From positions 1-64,000 of the forward strand of contig DATGLP010000029.1 in assembly GCA_035294085.1 (NCBI GenBank): DNA of 64,000 nt, read 5' to 3'. The notes below the pieces were generated by a model. That model did not search any database and was not told where the DNA came from. It saw only the letters and a list, made by a program, of their open reading frames with translations. Of this stretch, positions 1 to 8,315 are shown in pieces. The stretch is from Acidimicrobiales bacterium (GTDB taxonomy: Bacteria > Actinomycetota > Acidimicrobiia > Acidimicrobiales > Bog-793). Position numbers and translations under genes: made by a program. The stretch's first letter is position 1. The number at the start of each line of letters is the position of its first letter.

Positions 1-132
1 TTCGCCCTCGAGACCCAGCACGGCAAGGTGCACGAGTTCGGCGTGCGCATCGAGGAGATGCTCATCGTCCACGAGGACCGCACCGAGATCATCTCCACCT
101 TCCCGGTACAGGAGATCACCCTCGCTGGCTGA
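1..132 (+). CDS. M24 family metallopeptidase, C-terminal end only
   Basis: Only the last 43 residues are present; the gene begins outside the window. They contain GVRIEEMLIV, which lines up with GVRIEDMVLV near the end of the complete M24 protein at 4115-5347 in this window. In M24 (creatinase/Xaa-Pro dipeptidase) enzymes this strand carries the last glutamate that binds the dimetal centre. The gene is therefore probably a second pita-bread-fold hydrolase or peptidase. It precedes an MBL-fold hydrolase and a zinc dehydrogenase on the same strand. Creatinase-like, ectoine hydrolase-like or peptidase specificity cannot be told from this fragment. Confidence 0.7.
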   Translation, partial: FALETQHGKVHEFGVRIEEMLIVHEDRTEIISTFPVQEITLAG

Positions 133-238
133 GGAAGGCGCTGCGCCCGAATCGGGGCCAGCTGGCCGCGGCGCGGTCGGCGGTGGCTGGAACCGCGCCG
201 CCGCGCTGCGTTCCTTCTCGCCCGGCGACGGCGCGCGC

Positions 239-1054
239 GTGAGCTACCTGCCCGACGGCTACCTGCAGCTGTCGCCGCTGCGCTTCCTGCCCGACTCGGA
301 CGTCGGCCTCTGGTCGTCGTACTCCGGCGCGCTCGACGCCGAGGGCTACCTCGTGGCGAGCGTCGGAAGCCTGCTCGTGGAGGCAGGAGAGCGAGCCCTG
401 CTCGTCGACGCCGGCTTCGGGCCGGTGAGCGAGCCGGCGGAGCGCACCCCCGCCGAGCTCGGTGCCATCCGCTGCGGCGCGCTGCTCGACAGCCTCGCCG
501 GGGTGGGTCGCGACCCGGCGAGCATCGAGGCCGTCGCCTTCACCCACCTGCACGACGACCACGTCGGGTGGGCGCGCACCGGCTCTCCGTTCGCGAACGC
601 GACGTGGCTCGTGCCCGCCGAGGAGGTCCGGCACGCGCTCGCCACCGCCGGCTTCCTGCCCCTCGGCGAGCCCGAGGACCGCGTGCGTCCGGTGGAGGCG
701 GGCGAGGAGGTCTTCCCCGGCGTGAGCGCGCTGCCGACGCCGGGCCACACACCCGGCCATTGCAGCTACGTCGTGGAGGTGGGCGGCGTGCGCATCGTCG
801 TCATCGGCGACGTGATGCACTCGCCGGTCCAGGTAGCGCGCCACGACCTGCGGGCGGCGAGCGACTGGCACCCAGAGCTCGGCCGGGCGACGCGACGCCG
901 CCTCCTCGGTCGCCTCGAAGCCGACGGCAGCGTCGGCTTCGCCGTCCACTTCGGGAGTGTCGTCTTCGGGCGGGTCGAGCGGGCCGGCTCGGTGCTCGCC
1001 TGGCGCGGCTCGGACCCGGTGCCGCCCGAGGCCACGGGAGGGGAGGAACCATGA
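239..1054 (+). CDS. MBL-fold metallo-hydrolase
   Basis: The 271-aa protein has the metallo-beta-lactamase fold zinc motif THLHDDH at residues 102-108, a second histidine region TPGHTPGH near 164 and VIGDVMH near 195. This is the usual dimetal hydrolase pattern (HxHxDH, H, D, H). The fold covers lactonases, glyoxalase II-like enzymes and alkylsulfatases; the substrate is unknown. The GTG start at 239 is the first in the frame and no strong ribosome site was seen, so the true start could differ. Its stop overlaps the start of the next gene (ATGA), so it is translationally coupled with the zinc dehydrogenase and they probably act in one pathway. Confidence 0.82.
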   Translation: MSYLPDGYLQLSPLRFLPDSDVGLWSSYSGALDAEGYLVASVGSLLVEAGERALLVDAGFGPVSEPAERTPAELGAIRCGALLDSLAGVGRDPASIEAVAFTHLHDDHVGWARTGSPFANATWLVPAEEVRHALATAGFLPLGEPEDRVRPVEAGEEVFPGVSALPTPGHTPGHCSYVVEVGGVRIVVIGDVMHSPVQVARHDLRAASDWHPELGRATRRRLLGRLEADGSVGFAVHFGSVVFGRVERAGSVLAWRGSDPVPPEATGGEEP

Positions 1055-2094
1055 CCACGACCGATCCCGGCGCGAACCCCACGACGGCGCGCGCGCTCTG
1101 GTTCACGGCCGCCCGCAACGCCGAGCTGATCGAGGAGCCGGTGGCGGCGCCGAGGGGCGACGAGGTGACGGTGCGGGCGATCGTCTCGCTCGTCAGCGCC
1201 GGCACCGAGCTCCTCGTGTACCGGGGCGAGCTTCCCGCCGAGGACGACCTCGGGCTCGCGACGTGCAAGGGCAGCTTCGGCTTCCCGGTGAAGTACGCCT
1301 ACCAGGTCGTGGGGCAGGTGGTCGCCGCGGGGGAGGACGCCGACTACCGCCCGGGCGACGTCGTCTTCGCGCGTCACCCACACCAGGAGCTGTTCACGAT
1401 GACGAGCACGGGCTGGCTGCTGCGGCGCGTGCCGGCCACCGTCTCGCCCGAGCGCGCCGCGTTCGTCAACCTCCTCGAGGTGGCGCTCAACTGCATGCTC
1501 GACGTGCCCGTCCGCTTCGGCGACGTCGTCGCCGTCTACGGGCAGGGCGTCGTCGGGAGCTTCTGCGCGCAGCTGGCGCGCCGCACGGCGGGCGTGCTCG
1601 TCGTGGTCGACCCGATCGCGCAGCGGCGCGAGGCGGCGCTGCGCTGGGGCGCTGACGCCGCGGTGACCCCCGAGGAGGCGCCCGAGACCATCGCCCGCCT
1701 GAGCGGGGGACGCGGCGCCGACGTGTGCATCGAGGCGAGCGGTGCGCCGCCGGCACTGCAGGACGCCATCCGAGCCGCCGGCCAGGAGGCCACGATCGCC
1801 GAGGTGTCCTTCTTCGGCGCTCGCGACGTGCACCTCCGGCTGTCGCCGGAGTTCCACTACCGGCGGCAGCGGATCGTGAGCTCCCAGGTGAGCAGCGTCG
1901 GCTCCGGACTGCAGCCGCGGTGGGACTTCGCCCGCCGGAACGCCGCCGCCTTCGGCATCCTCGAGCAGGAGTGGCTGGAGACGCCCGTCTCCCACAGGAT
2001 CCCCTTCGACCGAGCGCCCGAGGCCTACCGCATCATCGACGAGCGGCCGAACGAGGCCACCGGGATCCTCCTCGTCTACGGCACGGACGGCTGA
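1051..2094 (+). CDS. Zinc-type alcohol dehydrogenase-like protein (MDR superfamily)
   Basis: The 347-aa protein resembles the threonine/sorbitol dehydrogenase-like branch of the medium-chain dehydrogenases. It shows the GroES-like N-terminal half (VSAGTELLVYRG) and a Rossmann segment VAVYGQGVVGSFCAQLARR around residue 165-183, followed by VVDP, an NAD-type dinucleotide-binding motif. The classic catalytic-zinc GHE motif is not evident, so catalysis may differ from true zinc alcohol dehydrogenases. The ATG at 1051 follows GGGAGGGGAGGAACC, a strong ribosome site, and overlaps the stop of the upstream hydrolase. Proteins of this subgroup often lie next to Gfo/Idh/MocA oxidoreductases, as here (3082). 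The substrate, perhaps a polyol or modified sugar, is inferred only. Confidence 0.8.
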   Translation: MTTTDPGANPTTARALWFTAARNAELIEEPVAAPRGDEVTVRAIVSLVSAGTELLVYRGELPAEDDLGLATCKGSFGFPVKYAYQVVGQVVAAGEDADYRPGDVVFARHPHQELFTMTSTGWLLRRVPATVSPERAAFVNLLEVALNCMLDVPVRFGDVVAVYGQGVVGSFCAQLARRTAGVLVVVDPIAQRREAALRWGADAAVTPEEAPETIARLSGGRGADVCIEASGAPPALQDAIRAAGQEATIAEVSFFGARDVHLRLSPEFHYRRQRIVSSQVSSVGSGLQPRWDFARRNAAAFGILEQEWLETPVSHRIPFDRAPEAYRIIDERPNEATGILLVYGTDG

Positions 2095-2098
2095 GCGC

Positions 2099-2971
2099 TC
2101 AGGAGCCCGCCAGGGCGTCGAGCGCGGCGAGCTGGCCCTCGGAGAGCTCCAGCCCCGCTGCCGCGCAGTTCTCCTCCAGGTGGGCCACCGAGCCGGTGCC
2201 GGGGATCGGGAGCATGACCGGCGATCGCGCGAGCAGCCATGCCAGGGCGACCTGCGCCGGAGTGGCGCCCGTCTCGGCCGCGATCGCCAGGTGCACCGGG
2301 CTCCGCTGGGCGAGCGCCCCGTTGCCGAGCGGCCACCAGGGGATGAAGCCGAGCCCCTCGCGCTCGCAGTAGCGCAGGACGTCCTCGGCGGCGCGGCTCT
2401 GGAGGTTGTACTCGTTCTGGACGGTCACCACGTCGACGAGCTGCTGGGCGGCGACCACCTGGTCGAGGGTCACGCTGGACAGCCCGATGGCTCGCACCTT
2501 GCCCTCGGCCTGCAGCTCGCCGAACACGCCCACCTGCTCCTCGAAGCTCACCTTCGGGTCGACCTTGTGGAGCTGGAACAGGTCGATGCGCTCGAGGCCG
2601 AGGCGCCGCAGGCTCATCTCGCACTCCTGGCGGATGAACTCGGCCCGCCCCACCGGCACGTAGACCCCCGGGCCGGTCCGCACCGTGCCCGCCTTCGTGG
2701 CGATGACCAGTCCTTCGGGGTAGGGCCACAGCGCCTCGCGGATGAGCTCCTCGCTCACGTAGGGGCCGTAGGAATCGGCCGTGTCGATCAGGTCGACGCC
2801 GAGCTCGACCGCTCGGCGCAGGACGCGGATCGCCTCGTCGCGGTCGGCCGGTGGGCCCCAGCAGCCGCTGCCCGTGAGCTGCGCCGCGCCGAAGCCCAGA
2901 CGGTGGACGGTTAGGCCGGCGATCGTGAAGGTCCCAGCCGCCGCGACGCCAGCCGAGTGATGACCGGTCAA
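2099..2971 (-). CDS. Aldo/keto reductase
   Basis: Aldo/keto reductase of about 290 aa. Family landmarks are seen in order: GVDLIDTADSYG with catalytic D and Y, VIATKAG with the lysine, DLFQLHKVD with the histidine, and the cofactor-binding C-terminal part LPIPGTGSVAHLEEN. The tetrad D-Y-K-H is intact, so an NAD(P)H-dependent carbonyl reductase is expected. I prefer the TTG at 2971, preceded by AAGGGGG, over the more upstream GTG at 3016, because a minus-strand -10 box (TACAAT, 3003-3008) would place the transcript start downstream of 3016. It converges with the zinc dehydrogenase, 4 bases apart, and diverges from the Gfo/Idh/MocA gene. Substrate unknown. Confidence 0.85.
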   Translation of the reverse strand: MTGHHSAGVAAAGTFTIAGLTVHRLGFGAAQLTGSGCWGPPADRDEAIRVLRRAVELGVDLIDTADSYGPYVSEELIREALWPYPEGLVIATKAGTVRTGPGVYVPVGRAEFIRQECEMSLRRLGLERIDLFQLHKVDPKVSFEEQVGVFGELQAEGKVRAIGLSSVTLDQVVAAQQLVDVVTVQNEYNLQSRAAEDVLRYCEREGLGFIPWWPLGNGALAQRSPVHLAIAAETGATPAQVALAWLLARSPVMLPIPGTGSVAHLEENCAAAGLELSEGQLAALDALAGS

Positions 2972-3002
2972 GAAGGCCCCCTTCGAGGTCGGTAGCACAG
3001 AG

Positions 3003-3012
3003 ATTGTATGAT
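3003..3012. promoter_or_regulatory. Overlapping divergent -10 elements between aldo/keto reductase and oxidoreductase genes
   Basis: A short AT-rich patch holds TACAAT on the minus strand (3003-3008) and TATGAT on the plus strand (3007-3012). Both match sigma-70-type -10 hexamers and point toward the two diverging genes. Convincing -35 boxes were not seen. The overlap suggests that the two genes compete for, or share, one control region. Confidence 0.45.
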
Positions 3013-3081
3013 GCACGATCCATCGCTGCAGAACCCGTGCCCCTGCGTGGCGGCTGCGGGGCGCGCCTGGAGGTCCTGCAT

Positions 3082-4083
3082 TTGTCCCGGTGGGCGATCC
3101 TCGGAACGAGCAGCTTCGCCGATCACGCCGTGGCGCCGGCGATCCTCGCGCTCGATGGCGCCAGCATCGCCGCGGTGCTGAGCCGGGACCGCTCCCGCGG
3201 CGAGGCCTTCGCGGCTCGTCACGGGGCCCGCCGGGTCTACACCTCCTACGAGGAGCTGCTGCGAGACGAGGACGTCGACATCGTCTACGTCGCGACGCCG
3301 AACGCGCTCCATGCCGACCAGGTGGTCGCTGCTGCCGGTGCGGGCAAGCACGTCCTGTGCGAGAAGCCGCTCGCGACGTCGGTGCGGGACGCCCGGCGCG
3401 CGCTCGAGGCGTGCCGGGCCGCGGGGGTCCGGCTCGGCGTGAACTTCCAGGCCCGACACCACCGCTTCGTCCCCGAGCTCAAGCAGCTCCTCGCGGCTGG
3501 CCGCATCGGGGAGGTCGTCACCGCCGAGGTCTGGGCGTGCCCCGGGCGTTTCCCGTCGCTCGGCTGGCGCGCCGACCCGCGCCTCGCCGGCCTCGGCGCC
3601 GTCCACAACCTCGGCGTGCACTGCTACGACCTGCTGCGCTGCCTGCTCGAGGTGGAGATCGTCGAGGTGACGGCGCTGCTCGACGTCGGGCGCACGGCGG
3701 CGCTCGAGCACGTCGCGCTCGTCCTGGCCCGGCTGTCGAACGGCGCCCTCGCCTACGTCAACGCCGGCGACGCCTCTGCCGAGCCGTCCGGCGACCTCGT
3801 GCTGCGCGGGAGCGAGGGCTCCGTGGTGGGCCGCTCGGTGACGCCGCCGGGCGGCGACCTCGTCGAGGTCGTCGTCACCTCGGCCGCGGGCTCCGCCGAG
3901 CGGCTCACGGGCGCGACGGACGAGACGCACCTCGGCGCGGTGGCGGCGTTCGAGCGAGCGGTGCACGAGGGCCGGGAGCCCGACGCGTCCGGTCTCGACG
4001 GGCTGCGCGCCGCTCAGGTGGTTGAGGCCGTCGTCGCCTCGGCGCGAGAGGGGCGGACGGTGCAGGTCGACCTGGACGACTGA
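3082..4083 (+). CDS. Gfo/Idh/MocA family oxidoreductase
   Basis: The 333-aa protein starts with a Rossmann fold (WAILGTSSFADHAVAPAI) and has the family signature CEKPLATSV near residue 95-103, in which the lysine is catalytic, then GVNFQARHHRFV and HNLGVHCYDLLR in the substrate domain. Members oxidise or reduce sugars, inositols and related polyols with NAD(P). The TTG at 3082 is chosen because GGAGG lies at 3069-3073, eight bases upstream, and the encoded protein then starts right at the Rossmann strand; upstream codons in the frame do not look like protein. It faces a convergent M24 hydrolase gene. Substrate unknown. Confidence 0.87.
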   Translation: MSRWAILGTSSFADHAVAPAILALDGASIAAVLSRDRSRGEAFAARHGARRVYTSYEELLRDEDVDIVYVATPNALHADQVVAAAGAGKHVLCEKPLATSVRDARRALEACRAAGVRLGVNFQARHHRFVPELKQLLAAGRIGEVVTAEVWACPGRFPSLGWRADPRLAGLGAVHNLGVHCYDLLRCLLEVEIVEVTALLDVGRTAALEHVALVLARLSNGALAYVNAGDASAEPSGDLVLRGSEGSVVGRSVTPPGGDLVEVVVTSAAGSAERLTGATDETHLGAVAAFERAVHEGREPDASGLDGLRAAQVVEAVVASAREGRTVQVDLDD

Positions 4084-4114
4084 GGGGCGCCGAGGCGCTG
4101 GCGCCGATTCCCCC

Positions 4115-5347
4115 TCAGGCGAGGAGGCGTTCGTCGTAGTCGACCCGGCTGAGCACCCGGGGGGCGCCGTCGGTGACGAGCACCATGTCCTCGATGCGCA
4201 CGCCGACCCCGCCGGAGTCCTCGACCCAGACGAGGGGCTCGAGCGCGAAGACCATGTTGGGCCGGAGCTCGTCGGCCGTCGCGCCGGCGAGGGTCTCGCC
4301 GACGTAGGGAGGCTCGTTCGCACCGGCGCCGATGCCGTGGCCGATGAAGAGGGAGAAGAGGTGCTCCTCGAGGCCGTGGCGGGCGACGGCGGCGCGCACG
4401 GCGCTCGCCACGTGCGCCGTGGTGTTGCCGGGGCGGAGCGCGTCGATCCCCGCCATCAGCCCCTCGTACACGGCGGTGTAGACCTGCCGCTGACGATCCG
4501 AGGGGCGCCCGACGACCGTCGTGCGCCCGATGTCGGCGAAGTAGCCGTTCCACATGGCGCCGATGTCGATGAAGCACAGGTCGCGGTTGCGGATGATCTT
4601 GTCGGTCGCGAGCCGGTGCGGCGGCGACATGTGCTCACCGGACGCGACGAAGGGGGTGATGACGTGCGCCATCTCGCCGCCGAGGTAGAAGAGGGTCTGC
4701 ATCGCGTCGCCGGCGACCTCGCACTCGCGGGCACCGGCGCGCGCCGACTCGATGGCTCGGATGGTCACGCTGTCCCCGATCGCGCACGCCTCCTCGATGA
4801 GCGCGATCTCCTCCTCGAGCTTCACCATGCGCGCGCGCTGCATCGGCGCGTCCCCGTCGACGACCCGAAGCGACGGAAGCTCGGCGGCGAGGCTCTCGAG
4901 CAGGGCCATCCCGACCTGGTCCACACCGAGGCGGCCCCGGTCTGCCCCCGCCTCGCGAAGCAGCGGCGCGAGCGTCGTGCGCACGAACCCTTCGACGAGC
5001 TCCCGCTGCTCCATGATCGGGACGGCGTGCACGGCGCCGAGCCAGGGCATGAAGCGGTTCGCCTTGTCCACCTCCCCGCCCGACGCGAGCAGCACGGGCG
5101 CGCCGCCGGGCAGGAGGAGGGCGCCGTTGAGGATCGAGGCCTTGCCGGCGATCACCTGGCTGCGCAGCGCCGTGAGGTAGCGGACGTTCTCCATCTTCCA
5201 CACCAAGAGCGCGTCGAGGCCGGCCAGCGCCATGGCGTCGTGGGCGCGGGCGACGCGCTTCGCGCGCAGCGCCTCGAAGTCGAAGCGCGCCTCCCAGTCG
5301 ACGGCCGACGTTCCGCGCGCGTAGCCCGGCTGCCGGCGCTGGTCCAC
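4115..5347 (-). CDS. M24 family metallopeptidase (creatinase/Xaa-Pro dipeptidase-like)
   Basis: About 410 aa, with an N-terminal creatinase-type domain (LDALLVWKMENVRYLTALRS) and a C-terminal pita-bread domain. The five metal ligands are visible in order: D in CFIDIGAMW, D in YFADIGRT, H in FIGHGIGAG, E in FALEPLVW and E in VRIEDMVL. An intact dinuclear active site is therefore expected. Specificity (X-Pro dipeptide, creatine-like amidine or another C-N bond) cannot be read from the motifs. Start choice: GTG at 5347 has GAGGGTGA upstream; GTG at 5356 and a longer frame to 5395 are alternatives. A partial paralogue opens the window, so two such enzymes bracket the dehydrogenase genes. Confidence 0.85.
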   Translation of the reverse strand: MDQRRQPGYARGTSAVDWEARFDFEALRAKRVARAHDAMALAGLDALLVWKMENVRYLTALRSQVIAGKASILNGALLLPGGAPVLLASGGEVDKANRFMPWLGAVHAVPIMEQRELVEGFVRTTLAPLLREAGADRGRLGVDQVGMALLESLAAELPSLRVVDGDAPMQRARMVKLEEEIALIEEACAIGDSVTIRAIESARAGARECEVAGDAMQTLFYLGGEMAHVITPFVASGEHMSPPHRLATDKIIRNRDLCFIDIGAMWNGYFADIGRTTVVGRPSDRQRQVYTAVYEGLMAGIDALRPGNTTAHVASAVRAAVARHGLEEHLFSLFIGHGIGAGANEPPYVGETLAGATADELRPNMVFALEPLVWVEDSGGVGVRIEDMVLVTDGAPRVLSRVDYDERLLA

Positions 5348-5587
5348 GGTGCTCACCCTCGCTGCCGGCTGGACGCGGTGCGCCGAGCCCGGCACGTCGC
5401 CGACGAGGCGCCCCCAGGGCCCAGCGCCCCGTCGGGGAGGCAGCCGGCGGTAGCGGAGGGCGGGCGCCGCGTCGCAGCGCGCGCCTGCCTCGACAGCAGG
5501 TGGCTGCTCGGGCGTCTCCTCGGCGCGCGGCCCGGACCGACGTGCCGCGGGCGCGTCTCGGGGCGGCCGAGCGGTGCGCTCATCGCG
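5348..5587. other. Intergenic stretch, no gene seen
   Basis: About 240 bases between two minus-strand genes. Open frames here have no protein-like composition and I see no RNA gene or clear hairpin. It probably holds the promoter of the M24 gene. Confidence 0.5.
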
Positions 5588-6808
5588 TCAGCCCACGACC
5601 TCCTCGGCGATCGCTCGGAAGTCCGCGTCGTCGATCAGGCCCTTCAGCTCGATCGAGCGCTGCTTGACTCGCGCGAGGATCGCCTGCTTCTCCTCCTCGG
5701 AGGCCTTGATGCCCGTGCGCTCGAGCGCCTCGTTGACGTTGTCGATCCCGCTCCCCTTGCCGAGGACGATGCGGGGCCCGCTCTGGCCCACGAGGCTCGG
5801 CACGTAGGGGAACGACTCGGTGAGGTCGACGTCGCGCACGTTGCGCACCCAGGTCGTGATGATCCCGGACTCGACGTCGAACAGGCGCGAGCCGGAGATC
5901 GGTCGGTTGCTCGGCTGCTCGACGCCGGCGATCTCGCAGACCGTGCGCGACAGGCCGGCCAGCTTCTCCGTGCGGATCCCGATGTCCACGCCGTAGCAGG
6001 TGAGGAGCGCGAGCACCGTCTCCTCGAGCGGCGTGTTCCCGGCGCGCTCGCCGAGGCCGGACACGGTCGTCTGGATGACGTTCGCGCCGAGCGCGGCGGC
6101 GATGAGGCTGTTCGCGACCCCGAGGCCGTAGTCCATGTGGAAGTGCGTCTCCACCGGCACGTCGAGACGCTCGCGGCTGACCGTGACGAAGCGCTCCACG
6201 GCGTGGGGCATGAGCGAGCCGAAGGTGTCGACGAGGCCGAGTCCGTCGAGGTGGCCCTCGCGGGCGACCTGCTCCACGAGATTCAGGTAGTCGGCGAGCG
6301 AGGCACGCGTGGCGTCGATGGGGAAGAACGAGACCTTGAGCCCGTTCTCGTGGGCGAGCGCGGTCGCCTCGACCGAGAGCGCGATCGCCCGCTCGACCGA
6401 CCAGCGGTAGCCGAGCTCGATGAGGTGGCGGCTGGAGGGCACCTCGGTCACGACGCCGTCGACGCCGCAGTCGACCGCCTTCATGATGTCGTCGGTCATG
6501 CAGCGGGAGAAGGCGTAGACCTCGGCGCCGAGGCCCGCCGCGGCGATCCGCTTCACGGCCTGGAAGTCCTCGTCCGAGACCGCCGGGAGGCCGGCTTCGA
6601 TGCGCTGCACGCCCGCCTCCGCGAGCGCCTCCGCGATCCGGACCTTCTCGTCCGCGGTGAAGACCACGCCGGCCTGCTGCTCACCGTCCCGGAGCGTGAC
6701 GTCGTGGATCTGGAGCTCCGGGCTGAAGCGGTAGGAGCTCGCGACCTCGTCGTCGTGGTTCCACGGGCTCGTGAACCACCGGTCCGTATGCCATCGCTCC
6801 TCGGCCAC
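5588..6808 (-). CDS. Isopropylmalate/homocitrate/citramalate synthase-like protein (HMGL/DRE-TIM family)
   Basis: The 406-aa protein belongs to the DRE-TIM metallolyases. IHDVTLRDGEQQAG carries the R-D and E residues that bind metal and acceptor; THFHMDYGLGVANSL carries the HxH metal pair near the barrel end; GLGERAGNTPLEE is the glycine-rich flap-like motif. It lacks the long LeuA regulatory C-terminal domain, and ends with a helical segment. Acetyl-CoA condensation with an alpha-keto acid, or the reverse aldol cleavage, is expected; which keto acid is unknown. The GTG at 6808 is preceded by GGAGGTTCACG, whereas the longer frame to 6859 has no such site. It lies outside any leucine or lysine operon, so a catabolic or secondary role is possible. 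Confidence 0.82.
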   Translation of the reverse strand: MAEERWHTDRWFTSPWNHDDEVASSYRFSPELQIHDVTLRDGEQQAGVVFTADEKVRIAEALAEAGVQRIEAGLPAVSDEDFQAVKRIAAAGLGAEVYAFSRCMTDDIMKAVDCGVDGVVTEVPSSRHLIELGYRWSVERAIALSVEATALAHENGLKVSFFPIDATRASLADYLNLVEQVAREGHLDGLGLVDTFGSLMPHAVERFVTVSRERLDVPVETHFHMDYGLGVANSLIAAALGANVIQTTVSGLGERAGNTPLEETVLALLTCYGVDIGIRTEKLAGLSRTVCEIAGVEQPSNRPISGSRLFDVESGIITTWVRNVRDVDLTESFPYVPSLVGQSGPRIVLGKGSGIDNVNEALERTGIKASEEEKQAILARVKQRSIELKGLIDDADFRAIAEEVVG

Positions 6809-7331
6809 CGTGAACCTCCAGTCCTGCCTGCCCCACTGGAACGAGACCGACGCGGCCACGCGCCGACGCGGCCGAGGTCAGAATCGATCCTGCACGTTAC
6901 ACGATGTCAGGAACGCGGCTCGCCTGCGAGGTGCGTGCGGCGGTACGGCGATCGGCCCCTTCGGAGGAGAGCCGTCCTCCGCCCGACCGCACCGGTCGGC
7001 ACGCGACGGGTGGCGGCGTCGAGCAGCTGGCCGAGGCCGGGCGCACGAGCGTTGGTGCGGGCCTCGCGCGCTGCGTGGCCGCTCGGCGCGGCGGGGCGTC
7101 GAGGAGGACGTCGTGCCCGCACGGGAGCTCGCGCCCGAGGCGAGGCGACCTCGGCCGGTCCGGTGGGCCGGCCACGCCAGGCGCTCTCGGCGCCCGCCTC
7201 CGTCTCCCCCCGGATCGGGCCGGCCACCGAGGTTCGCCCCCGGCCGGCCGGCCGGCGGGCCCGACGCCTCCGAGGCACGGGCTCGCCGGGCGGGAGCCGA
7301 GCGGGACGTCGGGCGGGTTCGCAGCGCCCTC
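6809..7331. other. Long intergenic region, no gene recognised
   Basis: About 520 bases between two minus-strand genes. Frames on both strands read as arginine/proline/glycine-rich low-complexity sequence with no domain or ribosome site. A less GC-rich patch near 6880-6910, containing GATCCTGCACGTTACACGATGTC in part, probably contains the promoter of the synthase-like gene. No tRNA or riboswitch was recognised. Confidence 0.5.
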
Positions 7332-8315
7332 CTACGGCGAGGTGGGGCGCGCTCCTCGAGCCGCCGGCGTGCCTCGCAGCCCGCGAGCTGGCGAGGGCGT
7401 CTCGCGCACCTGCGCCCGAGGCGCGGCGACGAGCGCCACGGTCCCGGCCCAGATCGCCGCGGCGAGCGCGAGGTGGAGGTCGGCGATGGTCGGCGTCGTG
7501 TGGAGCGCCGACGCGGCGCCAGCGGCGACCTGCGCGCCGAGGGCGGCGAGCAGGGCCCCGGCGAGCGCCGTCGAGCCGCGCATCCCCTCGGCCGCGCGGA
7601 TCGTGCGCAGGGCCAGCCTGGCCACGAGCACGGCGGCGAGCGCGGCGAGGCTGCGGTGGAGGAGCTGGAGCGCGACGAGCGGCCCGAGGGTCCCGCCCGC
7701 GAGCCTGCACAGCGGCCACGACGGGCACGCGCCCATCGCCCCGGCGTTGACGACGGCGGCTCCGGAGGCGAGGAGGGCGAGGAGGGCGCCGAGCGCGCCG
7801 AGCGCGAGGGGGTCGTGCCGGCGAGGCCGCTCGCCCGGAGGAACAGGATCGACGACGCTCTCGACGACGGTCACGGCAGCGGCTCCGAGGAGCAGGAGGG
7901 CGCACACGAGGTGCGCCGCGACCGTCGCGGGTGCGTTGTGGGTCACCACCGTCACCGCTCCGAGGAGCACCTGGACGCCGACGAGGACCACCATCGCGAG
8001 CGCGGGCCCGAGCGCGCGCGCCCGCTGGCGCCAGGCGGCGAGCGCCGTGGCGAGCACGGCGACGGTCACTCCCGCCGCGACGTAGCGGTGGACCTGCTCG
8101 AGGAGGGCGTGGTAGCTGTCGACCGGCCCGAGCTTGCCGTAGCACAGGGGCCAGCCCGGACAGCCCATCCCCGACTCCGTCACGCGCACGGTGCTGCCGA
8201 GCACCACGAGGAGGTAGGTCGCGACGAGCGTCGCCACGGCGAGGGCGCGCAGCCCCGCACGGCGCGGGCTGGCGCGCCCGGAGGGGGCGGCCGTCGTGGG
8301 GGCCTCGCCGGTCAC
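7332..8315 (-). CDS. ctaA: Heme A synthase, COX15/CtaA type
   Basis: The 327-aa polytopic protein has about eight hydrophobic helices. Heme A synthase hallmarks are seen: RVTESGMGCPGWPLCYG in the first loop with a cysteine pair, EQVHRYVAAG with a heme-ligand histidine, VTHNAPATVAAHL with a second, a second cysteine pair in ACPSWPLC, then LLHRSLAAL and HTTPTIADLHLAL with further histidines. It oxidises heme O to heme A for aa3-type cytochrome oxidase in the membrane. The GTG start at 8315 overlaps the upstream stop (GTGA), so it is coupled with the beta-propeller gene. Two cysteine pairs are typical of the Bacillus/actinobacterial class. Confidence 0.92.
   Translation of the reverse strand: MTGEAPTTAAPSGRASPRRAGLRALAVATLVATYLLVVLGSTVRVTESGMGCPGWPLCYGKLGPVDSYHALLEQVHRYVAAGVTVAVLATALAAWRQRARALGPALAMVVLVGVQVLLGAVTVVTHNAPATVAAHLVCALLLLGAAAVTVVESVVDPVPPGERPRRHDPLALGALGALLALLASGAAVVNAGAMGACPSWPLCRLAGGTLGPLVALQLLHRSLAALAAVLVARLALRTIRAAEGMRGSTALAGALLAALGAQVAAGAASALHTTPTIADLHLALAAAIWAGTVALVAAPRAQVRETPSPARGLRGTPAARGARPTSP

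Noticed and set aside
4022-7750. A 1242-codon plus-strand frame
   Set aside because: It is antisense to the intact M24 and DRE-TIM genes, is His/Arg/Asp/Gly-rich without any domain, and has no ribosome site.
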